Assembly (NCBI GenBank): GCA_037178625.1
Contig: CM074141.1
Coordinates: forward strand, 1,116,001-1,180,000
Length of the DNA stretch: 64,000 bases
From: Skeletonema tropicum
Lineage: Eukaryota; Bacillariophyta; Thalassiosirophyceae; Thalassiosirales; Thalassiosiraceae
Direction of reading: 5' to 3'
The position numbers and the translations under genes are program-made. Of this stretch, positions 1-10,577 are shown one piece after another (within the stretch, counting starts at the first letter, position 1; each line of letters begins with the position of its first letter). The notes under the pieces were generated by a model. The model had not been told where the DNA came from and searched no databases. It saw only the letters and a list, made by a program, of their open reading frames with translations.

Positions 1-1969
1 TTTGCGAAGGGGGAGTTTTTGTGTCAATTAAGATCCAACCGTTTTCATCTTTTTCATAGATTTTCACTTTGTCTTCGTCAGGAGACCCGATTGCGATTAT
101 ATCTCCGTCAATATCAACAACTGAACCAAAGCTTGGATCGACCGAGGCGATTATTCCCACTTGTTCCCACGAATTGCCTTTGGGCTCGTATATATACACT
201 TTCCCTTGTGATATGACATCATTGCAGATCACATCAGCAATGCATCGGCCGGATGACATTATTTGCTGCTTGATGTCCTCTTCATTACCATTCGAGCTTT
301 GTTGAACAATAACATCCAACCTCTCTCCACAAGGTGTAGAATCAAATTCGGACCAGCTACAAAGCTCACACCATTCTTGCACACAATCGACTTCTTCATC
401 ACCTCTTGCCAGTGATGGTGCACCCACCACAAGAGTATTGGTCTTCCTGCTCGCGGCGATACTATGCCCGAACAAACTCTGCTCATCACCATCAAATATA
501 GATTGATTATGCGCGTAGAAATTCAAATTATCCCGAAAATAAATATGTACACCAGCATCTGATCCACTCCCATCTGTGGCAGCAGCAAGAATATTGTCAT
601 TGATGAATGCGACTGAATGTCCAAAGTTGATGTTGACAGGATTTGCTCCACCTCGAGGAACGAAGAGTTGCTGCCTGATTTTTAGCTCTTGCAAACACTC
701 ATCTTCGGCCAGGGATCCGATAATACAAGTCTGAGGTCCGTCGATAGAACCGCCAGTAATAGATATTCCTTGTGGAGCGGAAGCCTCCGTCGGTTTGACA
801 GTCGGTTCACTGACAGACAAAACATCTGGAGATTGAGTCGGTGCGTCCATCGTGCTCGTCCCAGTGTCATCCTCATTCTTCTGACTATCATCCCGCAATT
901 CAGAAGAAGAAGCGTCATCATCTTTTTGCTTCGTAGCAAAGATAAAACCTAATACACCAACGGCCGCCAGGAGAAGTATTAGTATTACACTGAGAATCCG
1001 ATTTTTCGTACTGCATCTGCGTCTCCTGACGGTTGAATCTTGTTTGTTTGTAACTTCGTTCCTGGGGGTAGTAGGAAGAGCTGTCGCAATATGCTCCCCA
1101 GAATCTGAACAGTATAGGTTGCCTGGTTTCGTGTCAACGCTTGAACTTCTTTGCGTATTATTCTCTGCTTGCTTTACAGTCTTGTTTTGTGTTTCCGGTT
1201 GCGCAGATGTGTTGTTTTGTATAACTGCAGGCACCGCTGCCTCTAGGTCCTTCTCCTCAGATTGTTGTTCAAATGATTTCTTTGCTACTTCTTGTTCTTG
1301 AATTATAGGTTGCACCTTTTCCTCCTTCACCTTATTCTTTTTCTTCTTCACTTCCTCCTCCACCACCACTTTCTCCATAACCTCATCCTTTTCTTCAACT
1401 TTTTGTTCTTCATCTTGTCCTTGCAAGCCAACAGCATCCCCTTCCTTCTTCCTATCAATATCCACTTCCCTCACCACCACCGCCTGCCTCTCCTTCAAAT
1501 TCAACTTCTTACCCACCACCACCTTCTCCTTCTCCAATAATGATGGATCCGAAGAAGACGCAACAACAATCCGATCATAAACCGAAGTAGACCTAGTATC
1601 CGGTCCTTCATACTTCCCTGCAAGTTCTTTTGCCGATTTCCCCTCGATCCATGTCCCGGCTGCTGCGGAAGAATATCCGGCCGACTTTTTGGCAATGGAG
1701 ACAAATCGGAATTTGGGTACTTCGGTTATAGTCGTAACTGAATGCCTTTTGGTGGTGGTGACGGGGGGTGCTGTGGCTGCTGCTGTGTCCGATGTTGTTG
1801 TTGTTGCGACCGTGAAGGATTGGGGTGGTGGGGCTGATGCTGCTCGTTTGGACTGTGGCGGCGCATCATCCGATTCCTTCGCAGCAGTTGGTGATGATGT
1901 TGATGTGCCATCCTTTGATGGAGGCACATCATCATCTGTGGCGGATGCTGCACTATCGTTTGCGTTCAT
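1..1969 (-). CDS. Single-pass membrane protein with FG-GAP-like ectodomain (3' end outside window)
   Basis: An open frame of 656 codons runs from an ATG at 1969 leftwards off the window edge with no stop. The N-terminal ~90 residues are Ser/Thr/Pro/Ala-rich. They are followed by the motif KFRFVSIAKKSAGY and then KSAKELAGKYEGP. A charged Lys/Glu-rich stretch leads to a basic RRRR and one hydrophobic segment (NRILSVILILLLAAVG, around residue 325), so the topology is probably N-in, type II. The ectodomain contains FGHSVAFINDNILAA, FGHSIAASRKTNTLVVGAPS, FGSVVDIDGDIIAIGSPDED and KVYIYEP. These read as FG-GAP-like beta-propeller blades of the kind found in integrin alpha chains. A Cys-rich insertion (CVQEWCELCSW) lies between blades. 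The same cytoplasmic motif occurs in the divergent neighbour at 2463. Function unknown; cell-surface adhesion or binding is an inference. Confidence 0.8.
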   Translation of the reverse strand, partial: MNANDSAASATDDDVPPSKDGTSTSSPTAAKESDDAPPQSKRAASAPPPQSFTVATTTTSDTAAATAPPVTTTKRHSVTTITEVPKFRFVSIAKKSAGYSSAAAGTWIEGKSAKELAGKYEGPDTRSTSVYDRIVVASSSDPSLLEKEKVVVGKKLNLKERQAVVVREVDIDRKKEGDAVGLQGQDEEQKVEEKDEVMEKVVVEEEVKKKKNKVKEEKVQPIIQEQEVAKKSFEQQSEEKDLEAAVPAVIQNNTSAQPETQNKTVKQAENNTQRSSSVDTKPGNLYCSDSGEHIATALPTTPRNEVTNKQDSTVRRRRCSTKNRILSVILILLLAAVGVLGFIFATKQKDDDASSSELRDDSQKNEDDTGTSTMDAPTQSPDVLSVSEPTVKPTEASAPQGISITGGSIDGPQTCIIGSLAEDECLQELKIRQQLFVPRGGANPVNINFGHSVAFINDNILAAATDGSGSDAGVHIYFRDNLNFYAHNQSIFDGDEQSLFGHSIAASRKTNTLVVGAPSLARGDEEVDCVQEWCELCSWSEFDSTPCGERLDVIVQQSSNGNEEDIKQQIMSSGRCIADVICNDVISQGKVYIYEPKGNSWEQVGIIASVDPSFGSVVDIDGDIIAIGSPDEDKVKIYEKDENGWILIDTKTPPSQ

Positions 1970-2462
1970 CTCTTTTAAGCTCTACTGATAAATTAGTGCT
2001 CATACCGACATCGATCGGATCAAACGATAATAATCGGTGAAGTGAGAGGTAAGATTTATTCTACCATCCACGGAAGGAATGGAAAGGGCTGTGCCGCTGA
2101 GTGCATGGACACAAGATCAAAGAGAGACAAATAAATCTCAAAAAATCTTGCCAAAGTTCACTTTCACACATGACATGAGACGCGTGTATGTGCATCTCAA
2201 AATGGAGATGGTAGTAGGTTGCCCGCCAGAAAAGAGGAAAATCTCGCAAATGGGTTCCCAACAAATTTCACGCAATCAACCACGGACAATCAACCGCACT
2301 TTTTTGCTGATGCCATGCCAATGATCACATCATACCGTGAGATCCAAGATCCAAGCACCCTCTTTCATATCAAGTTAGTGGTGGACTAACGTACATGTCG
2401 TGAGAGAGAAGCCAAGCCAAGCCAAGCCAATTCAACTCTACTCTCGTGTAAACCGATCATTC
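1970..2462. promoter_or_regulatory. Divergent intergenic region between the two paralogous membrane-protein genes
   Basis: About 490 bases separate the start codons of two genes that share an N-terminal motif and are transcribed away from each other, so both promoters must lie here. I see no gene and no clear named motif. GTG at 2400 opens the right-hand frame earlier, but the tandem ATGs at 2463/2466 are the better start. Confidence 0.5.
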
Positions 2463-4677
2463 ATGATGAGTAACACATTATCATCTTCTACCGTAGATGA
2501 AGAATCAACTGAGGCACCAATAACAACATCTTCGACAGCATTGCCTACCAACATGGACACAAATACCACTTCACCAACATCATCATCTAACGACAACATC
2601 CCCACACCACCACCACAACAAAGACCAAGTTGGAGTCAGCGCAACTCCTACAAAACACCCACACCACCACCCCGATGGCGATTCGTCAACAATGCCAAAA
2701 GTACATCGGGGTACAATTCCACCGCTGCTGGAAATTACATTCGTGGTTTATCTGCCGAAGAGTTGGCGGCCAATAAGTATTCGGCTCCAAATTATACTGA
2801 GGATGTTGTTACAACTAAAAAGGTTGTAGAGGTGAATAAGTTGGGAAGGAGAGAGGGTGATAAGGAGAATGGAGAGAGAGGATGGTTGGAGGTGGGTAAA
2901 CTTAATATTGAAGAGTTGAGTGAGGGAGTTGATGAGACGATTGTTGGGGAGGGTAGACGATTTGGTCGACGTCGATTGGATGATGATGGTGCAGAGGTGG
3001 TGGTAGAGGAGGAGGAAGTGGTGCAAAGTGAACAACCAATTGTACAAGTAGAAGCTGCAGAGATGAGTTTAGAGGAGAAAAATGAAGATATATCAAAACA
3101 CCAAGAAGAACAGCAGGAACAAACAGCAACAGTACCAATCCTCCAGCAACTTGAACAAATTGAAGCCGAAGAATCAGTCACTGAGGCTGCTGCTACTACT
3201 GCTGATGATGATGATGCAGTGGAAGAAGAAGAAGTAGAGCCTGTTCAGGATGAAGAATCACCTATTGAAGAAACGTCACCAATGGATGAAAAACAAGAAT
3301 CATCATCTCCACTTCGAAAGCGACGATGCATGATATTACTACTTGTGTTACTAATGATTGGAATGACAATCATCATCATTGGTATTGTGTTTGGAACGAG
3401 ATCGGGTAGTACTTCGTCGGAAGAAGTTGATTCGACGAAACCATTTCCAATATTAGTATCACGATGCCCTGCAAATGAGAAGTATGTCTCTATCCGTCAT
3501 TATACTCAGCAACAATTACCCAGTGACGAACCAACAAGGAGAAGGATAGTCACAAAACCTACTTCTACCGATATCACATGGTCACTACGAGAATCTTGTT
3601 CAGGAAATGTCCTAATGAAATGCGAGCCATGCTTATTTTCAGATAAGGGCGACATTGCATTTGAATTTATAGAAAAGAGAAATCGTCTCGGTGACTCATA
3701 CCCAGAGGGAGAAGATATTAGACGAATGCTCAATGAAGATGACAGTAGTGGTATTTGCGTCCCTGATGACCGTGAATATGTTTTTGAAGTTAGAAAGACC
3801 AATGATACTGAGGATAGATGCTGCAATTTTGATGCAACGACGTTCTTTGTAAGTTATGACAATGTTACGGTGGTGGACTCGGCGCAGATTGATAGCGACA
3901 GCTCAATTACTTCTACGTCATTTAGCAACGAAGAAGTAGGTCCTTGTCCGTCTGATTCGCCCTCTCTTTCACCTTCTGCTGCTGCTGCCCAGCCCGAGGC
4001 TCAATGCGTCGCTGCTGGTGAAGATACGAACCTTTGCTTGGCAATCGATATGTCAGGATCACTGTGCAATCGAGGGACAGGATACGAATGTCTAGGCTGT
4101 GTTGATGAAGCTTTCACTGCAAGTATATGCAACAGAGATGGAGTCGACATAGGTACTTGCTGCGGTAACTTTTACAATGTGAAAGAGTTTGCGAAAGGAT
4201 TGATTTCAGTTTTTGGGACTATTCCATCTGAGCAGTCGTACTCGATAGTTGGATTTGCTACGAATGCAAGCTTTGTTTCAGAACTGATGTCACTCTCTGA
4301 GGATGCGTTTAGTTCGTTGGATAGCTTGACTATACTCAGGTGGTAAAACTAATCATGCCGCCGCTATTCGTGAGTGCCAACAAACCTTTTCGGATCCAGA
4401 TGTTGCTGAAAGAAAGAATGTGATCATGTTAATCACTGACGGTAATCCGACAGTTCCTGGCAATTATACAACTGCAATGAAGGATTCAATAGATGCTGCC
4501 ATTCAAGCGAAAGAAGCTGGATCTATTCTTATTCCAGTAATGCTTACGACGGCATCGATCAATGACGATGCAGCTGATTATATGACCGAGCTAAGCACCG
4601 AGGGGCTGTTCTTGAACACATCCTTGTCTGCGTTGGATAGCGTAGAAGAAAATTTATTATCCAAGGTTTTGTGTTAG
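2463..4677 (+). CDS. Single-pass membrane protein with extracellular von Willebrand A domain (frame change near 4340)
   Basis: Starting at the ATG pair 2463/2466, the N-terminus is Ser/Thr/Pro-rich. It then carries RWRFVNNAKSTSGY and LSAEELAANKYSAPN, matching the neighbour at 1-1969. An acidic Glu-rich stretch is followed by RKRR and a hydrophobic segment (CMILLLVLLMIGMTIIIIG), predicting type II topology. The ectodomain has Cys pairs and ends in a VWA domain with MIDAS-like DMSGS, FVSEL and a later LITDG. The first frame stops at 4346. The domain continues in another frame through GGKTNHAAAIRECQ (from about 4340) to the stop at 4677, so one base is gained, or two lost, near 4338-4342. No intron explains it, because conserved VWA sequence flanks the break. 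The break could be an assembly indel or a real mutation. VWA domains bind protein ligands through a metal ion; the ligand here is unknown. Confidence 0.78.
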
Positions 4678-5659
4678 GAGCTGGAGCAAAGAGATGATTG
4701 ATAGATTATTTCACTCGCTACTCTCCAGACGAGAGGGTCTGTAGAGAAAGGAGAACTTAAACCAGGATGGGCTCGGGTTGTGCCCGAAGACGCCCTTGGG
4801 GGCTGCTGGGTACGGACAAGGGTAAAGGTACAGGTCGGTCGAAGAAGTGGATGGCAAGAGCTGTTGGAGGAAGTGGATCTTGGGGTTGGGTCGGCACATT
4901 TCTGGTGGGCGATTTTGGATGAAGGCCACTATGACTTCGCGAGTAGGAGAATGCCATGCGGAGCAAAGCTTTGGAGGGATTTTTCTGCATACAAGACATC
5001 CTTGGAGCGGTTGAACCAGAGCTTTGGAGGGATTTTTCTGCATACAAGACATCCTTGGAGCGGTTGATCGAACCGGCTCACTCGTCGCCGAAAGGGTTCT
5101 GTGCAGCATTGGCCAGGGGATTAAGTAAGGAACAGGTCATTTACGATTGGTACTTAGGGCTTTTGACTTGGCGGAATTTTTGGTATCATTATTTTCCATA
5201 AGCAGCAAATCGCACACGGCACGAGAGCAACACTTACCTACTTGAAACCGGGATCGTACTGCCTTCTCAAAATGACCCCATTCAAATGAGACCGCCAAAT
5301 GCCCATTTCAAAATGTCGAAAACTCGAATAGCTAACGAAGGAACTACTAGGTCTGGTACCCAAGCGGGATCAATGACTCTTAGTTTGGCTTCGATTATAG
5401 GGATTTAGGGGGTAAGCCCTCGGAATTTTAAATTCTGGTACCGGGAAAAGGTTAGATTCTCTAGAGAGGCATACTTCCTCTGAAGGGCGGCTAGGGGGCA
5501 CATCAAACACAAATTTGGTTTTACGCCCCCTTTTTCGAAAAACTGCTTCAGTGATGACCTCAGGAGGAGCTTCTGCCATGACTTTCCCATCAGAATTGAA
5601 TGTAGGAATGCTATCAAGAACCAAGGCTGCCAAGCAGCTGTCAAGCAAGAACTGGCAAG
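4678..5659. other. Intergenic region, no convincing gene
   Basis: Short frames here have no recognisable domain. The main structure is a 53-bp tandem duplication (listed separately). A 99-codon minus-strand frame (5669-5370) was considered and not called. Confidence 0.4.
4967..5068. repeat. 53-bp tandem duplication
   Basis: A 53-bp unit starting agctttggagggatttttct at 4967 recurs at 5020 with near-perfect identity and diverges shortly after ggagcggttga. It creates repeated peptide shadows on both strands. Near identity suggests a recent duplication. Confidence 0.9.
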
Positions 5660-6367
5660 ATGTTATCACACTATAATTTATTAAGCATGAGGAGACCAGC
5701 CATGGGTGATATCAACAGGCTACTTGACGCCCAACAGCGTCTATCAGACTACTGCCAATCTGACAACCTATGCGTGCATGGACTACGCATACGGATTGAT
5801 CAGTTTGTTCAGATTGAAGACTCTATGGGCTTAGGTCTCTCAACTTCAACAGGAAGACTCCTCCTTCATCATGTTTGCATGAACGAAAGGCTTACAGCCG
5901 ACATTGTCCGGCTCGTCATTGCTAACTTTCCAGGATGTGCAGGAGGGCCCGACGAAAAGGAGTTCCAGCCGATACCCCTTCACGTGGCCTGCTGGAACCG
6001 CAATACCACTGTAGAGATTGTACGGCTCCTCATTGATGCATTCCCGCAGTCTGTTCGTAGACAGAGTTTGGACGGAGGAATGCCACTGCATTATCTTTGC
6101 TGTGGTAACTGTGCTGACTCAGTGAACGTGTTGGGGCTACTGCTGGAAACCTATCCTGAAGCTGTGAATCACCCCGCTCGAGCAGGTATGCTCCCTATTC
6201 ACATCGCTTGTATGGGATCGAAATCTACTGAGTTTTGTCGAGTGCTTGCCGAAGAGTATCCTGGATCAGACGATGAATCGATTGGTGATGTGATTGATCG
6301 AGAGAGCGTAGAGTACCTGGAAAATGTGTTCAACTTTGTCAGGGCTCATTCTACTGCTCTTTCGTAA
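5660..6367 (+). CDS. Ankyrin-repeat-like protein
   Basis: The 235-codon frame holds about four ankyrin-like repeats: LLHHVCMNERLTADIVRLVI, IPLHVACWNRNTTVEIVRLL, MPLHYLCCGN...VLGLLLETYP and LPIHIACMGSKSTEFCRVL. Each has the PLHxAC helix turn and a xxLLxxFP/YP ending typical of the large diatom ankyrin families. There is no signal peptide or TM segment. The start is uncertain: ATGs at 5660, 5687 and 5702 are all possible, and an upstream exon cannot be excluded because the first repeat begins soon after the start. The role is presumably protein-protein interaction; no partner can be named. Confidence 0.75.
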   Translation: MLSHYNLLSMRRPAMGDINRLLDAQQRLSDYCQSDNLCVHGLRIRIDQFVQIEDSMGLGLSTSTGRLLLHHVCMNERLTADIVRLVIANFPGCAGGPDEKEFQPIPLHVACWNRNTTVEIVRLLIDAFPQSVRRQSLDGGMPLHYLCCGNCADSVNVLGLLLETYPEAVNHPARAGMLPIHIACMGSKSTEFCRVLAEEYPGSDDESIGDVIDRESVEYLENVFNFVRAHSTALS

Positions 6368-6392
6368 AAGAAAGAGAGATATGTGTTGCCAT

Positions 6393-6485
6393 CAAAAGTG
6401 GTTTATGTGTAGAACTTAATCATTACTAACGTAAGTGCTGCAATAAAGTGGTTTATGTGTAGAACTTTAATCATTACTAACGTAG
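6393..6485. repeat. Direct repeat in the 3' flank of the ankyrin gene
   Basis: The segment beginning aagtggtttatgtgtagaac and ending cattactaacgta is present twice, about 49 bp apart, differing mainly by one extra t in the second copy. It lies between convergent genes, so it may sit in a shared 3' UTR/termination zone. Confidence 0.85.
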
Positions 6486-6518
6486 CAATCTGATCGTCTT
6501 GATGTTCACGTTCACATT

Positions 6519-7539
<1,021 letters not shown>

Positions 7540-8133
7540 TCCTTCTGAATAATAGAAGATTGATTGGATGAACGGATGGATAAGAGATTTGTGCTGCGTG
7601 TTCGGGTTCTGGTCCGGGGCTAGGGCTACCGAGATAGTGGGCGCTTTTGGAACTCTCTTGTGGGCGTCGCCCAAGTGGGCCCAGCAACTGTGGAAAATCG
7701 GTTATAAATCAGCTAAACATACCCGTCAACTGACAAAATATACCCTCAAAATGACCCGAAATCTCCTATCAAGCCTCTCCTCAAACCGGACTATGACAGG
7801 GCACACCCACAAGCCCGCTATTTCGGCAGACCTATCCGGGCTAGACTTTAGATTTTATTTTTTGAGATTCCAAATGCCAATGCCAAAAGCCGGCTATGTA
7901 CCTACTACCTACTTCGGATAAAAAGACGGTATTTTGGAGTACTACGTACTACCATACCTTTCGTATCGCCCGACCATTCATTTTCATGTGCTTATTTCTG
8001 TTCTTTGAACCATGCCGAAGCAACACCCTACCCAAAGCATCACTCCTACCACGTTGTATTAAAACTCTTCATCTATCATCTATACACTGACTCCTTCGAC
8101 ATCTCAATCAGTCAATACTACAATCGCTCAATC
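7540..8133. promoter_or_regulatory. Divergent intergenic region upstream of spermidine synthase and DUF2039 genes
   Basis: About 590 bases between divergent start codons. Open frames continue into it on both strands but lack domains. I see no repeat or RNA gene. Confidence 0.4.
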
Positions 8134-9064
8134 ATGCCCCAAAAAAATGCACCAGGAGGATCCAAAAAGAAAAAGGGTCGAGCACCCAAACATCAAAACA
8201 CCTTTGCCTTTCGTCACAACCCCAAATCCAAAAAGACGGATAAAATATTAAGCTCTCCCAACGTGGGTGTCTGCAGAAGATGTCACGACAAGATTGAATG
8301 GAGGAAAAAGTACCGCAAGTACAAGCCTAGGACACAACTTGGAAAGTGCAATTTGTGTAGCATGAAGAAGATTAAGGCTGCGTATCATACGATTTGTACG
8401 GATTGTGCTGGGGGTGATAAGGCGATTGCTGATATGGAAAAACGTCGTGGTGGTACTAACAGTATCGATATAGTTTCAACACCATCAGAGAAAGGTGCAG
8501 CAGAGACACCTGCTGATGGAGAAGAGCCGATAACAGCAAATGATGATGATAATGATGCAACAGTATCCACAACATCAGTAGACCAGGCAGCCGTAAGGCG
8601 GGCCCGTAGACGTCTCCGCGTTTGTGCCATGTGTGCATCTGAACCAGCTCTATCCAAATACTCGTACGGTGATGGAGAAGATGAAGATCTTATTGAAGAT
8701 ATCCATTTGCTCGAAGACAAGATTGAGGATGGGGTAAATGATGATGGGAAAAAATTGACACTGAGGGAGATCAAGTCAATGGAACGCAAGATTGAGAAGT
8801 TGCAGTTGGAGATGAAGGAACGAAGAAAGGCTAGGGAAAGCAAAGATGATGAAGAAGAGAACGGACGATGGTGAAGATGGGAGTGATGGTGACGACGGAC
8901 AAGAGGTTGATAGTGTAGAGTTTGATAAAGCAGCTGAAGAACAAGATGACGATGATGATGATGATGCGAATGATCCCTTCTTGCAAGCAATCGGTGGAAA
9001 AGATAAACTGCTTGTTGGTGAAGAATATCAGAAAATGCTTCTAGCTCGAGGGCAACACTCGTAG
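8134..9064 (+). CDS. DUF2039 / C9orf85-like protein (frame change near the C-terminus)
   Basis: The start at 8134 gives MPQKNAPGGSKKKKGRAPKH, then KHQNTFAFRHNPKS and the Cys signature VCRRCHDKIEWRKKYRKYKP, CNLCSMKKIKAAYHTICTDC and a later VCAMC. This is the layout of the eukaryotic DUF2039 (C9orf85) family, which has paired CxxC motifs likely to bind zinc and a basic N-terminus. A charged coiled-coil tail follows. The first frame stops at 8874, but an acidic Asp-run and DPFLQAIGGKDKLLVGEEYQ continue in another frame to 9064, so one base is probably shifted between about 8850 and 8874. Without the shift the protein would end at ...ENGRW. The molecular role of this family is not established. 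Confidence 0.8.
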
Positions 9065-9116
9065 ACTTGGTGCTATTATTGTAGTAGCTTTTAGAAGAAC
9101 TGCTGTTTCTATTCTT

Positions 9117-10352
9117 TCAGTCAAATCTACTTTTCTTCACTTCACCTTCTAGCATATCTTTTTGAATTTGTTCCAAAGTGCGCCGATCCCTCTTGTTTGT
9201 ATTCAAAACAACCACGTTATCCTCACCCATCATATTTTGTCTCATGATAACCTCATCACTCTTCTTGTCTTTTCTCTGGGCGGTCTTTGACTGAGTGTCA
9301 GCCATGTGCCGCGAAAGCCCCTTGAGCTCGTCTGGCAAATCAGCTTTATTCAAATCTTCCAGCACGTCAGCGGGGGCATGTCCCTCTTTGTACACCGCAA
9401 TGACAATCTCATCAATGAAATCGGCAGGTTCTTTGGCGGCAATCCATTTGTCCATCCCAATTTCTTCCACTTGTTCGTAGACTATGTATTTGAATACGTC
9501 CATAGTGACCTTATCCCTCTCTTCCATAGGGACAGAATGCACCAGCGCTCCTAAAGAAATGGAAACTTTCGTGACAAAAGTCCCAGTGTCAGATTTAAAC
9601 TTTTCCAAATCGGCAGCCACCTTTTCGCGAAAGGAAGTAATTGCACCTGCAGCACCCGAAGTCATGTCTGGTGCTAGATCGTTATTACGTCGTTTTGAGC
9701 GGACCACATCGAGGTGGCCTTGAGTCTTTTGTTGTGCACCCAATAAATTACCGAGAATGCCCCCACCAAATCCCCTTTTGGTAGAAGTTGATTGTGTTGC
9801 ATTTCTTTGTTGTGCCATCTGTTTTTGTCGCTGCTGCTGTTGCTCGCGTTCTTTCTGTTTTTGCTGCTCTATTATTTGGAGTTGTTGTTTGTTTGGATCA
9901 GTTGCTGCAGGCTTTTTGCCTTTACTCAACACCCGATCATCAGGTAAATACATTACATATAATAATTGATCTTTATCCGCACCCGCTGGTAGCTGATTTA
10001 GAGGAATCGGAGGAGGATCAAACGGCACAACCAAAATGGCTTCTGTAGACGCAGTGGAATCCTTAAACTTTGCTATACACGCCTTCTTACGATCTCGCAA
10101 ATACTTGAGGAATCCTGGGAGGCGATTTCTCCCGTCTGTGCTCAATAAATATCCAGATTTCCAGCCAGTATCATCTGAGTTGTGTTTAATCCCCCCTGAT
10201 GACCAAGGCTCTCGCGTGTATCCATCTAATACTACCTCGAATGGCAGCGAGAAGTGTTGCCCTGATCCCGTTATGGATACTGGCTCTACAGTGGCCAGGA
10301 ATTCAGGCTTGACCCCTGGAGAGGGTGTTAACATGATGGTTGTTTCATTCAT
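9117..10352 (-). CDS. Conserved protein of unknown function, possibly SPOC-like
   Basis: The frame is open from 10427; the ATG at 10352 (MNETTIMLTPSPGVKPEFL) is preferred because the preceding residues look like leader sequence. Three parts are visible. An N-terminal ~130-residue beta-rich region has GWKSGYLLSTDGRNRLPGF, LKYLRDRKKACIAKF and ILVVPFDP, in a layout resembling the end of a SPOC domain. A Gln/Lys-rich coiled-coil linker comes next. The C-terminal helical region has PMEERDKVTMDVFKYIVYEQ and ends KKSRFD. No catalytic motif is recognised. It is convergent with the DUF2039 gene, with about 50 bp between stops. The SPOC suggestion is weak. Confidence 0.7.
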   Translation of the reverse strand: MNETTIMLTPSPGVKPEFLATVEPVSITGSGQHFSLPFEVVLDGYTREPWSSGGIKHNSDDTGWKSGYLLSTDGRNRLPGFLKYLRDRKKACIAKFKDSTASTEAILVVPFDPPPIPLNQLPAGADKDQLLYVMYLPDDRVLSKGKKPAATDPNKQQLQIIEQQKQKEREQQQQRQKQMAQQRNATQSTSTKRGFGGGILGNLLGAQQKTQGHLDVVRSKRRNNDLAPDMTSGAAGAITSFREKVAADLEKFKSDTGTFVTKVSISLGALVHSVPMEERDKVTMDVFKYIVYEQVEEIGMDKWIAAKEPADFIDEIVIAVYKEGHAPADVLEDLNKADLPDELKGLSRHMADTQSKTAQRKDKKSDEVIMRQNMMGEDNVVVLNTNKRDRRTLEQIQKDMLEGEVKKSRFD

Positions 10353-10577
10353 GTTGTGCTGCGGTTTCAGAGTAGTTATGCAGGCTCTAGAGAGAGAGCA
10401 GAGATTAAGGTTTAGGTGCGTCGCCAAATGTTGCCAACGTTGTTGTGTTAATAATACAATTCTATTGTAGTACTGTTGTAGGAGTACTTAAATAAGGTGT
10501 TGCATGCATGCACATGGTATTGTTGTGGTCCTGATCCAGCGATGATGGACCTGCTGTATGCTGTATGCTGTACTAGC

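Noticed and set aside
2902..3181. Minus-strand frames opposite the acidic region of the VWA gene
   Set aside because: Shadows of the Glu-rich coding strand (Ser/Leu-rich low complexity).
4330..4350. Programmed ribosomal frameshift in the VWA gene
   Set aside because: No slippery heptamer or following structure is evident, and similar one-base breaks occur in many genes of the window.
5370..5669. 99-codon minus-strand frame upstream of the ankyrin gene
   Set aside because: Composition looks partly protein-like (SCLAALVLDSIPTF), but there is no recognised domain and it overlaps the ankyrin start; too weak to call.
9295..10048. Plus-strand Cys/Val-rich frames opposite the 9117-10352 gene
   Set aside because: Antisense shadows of a Gln/Lys-rich coding region.
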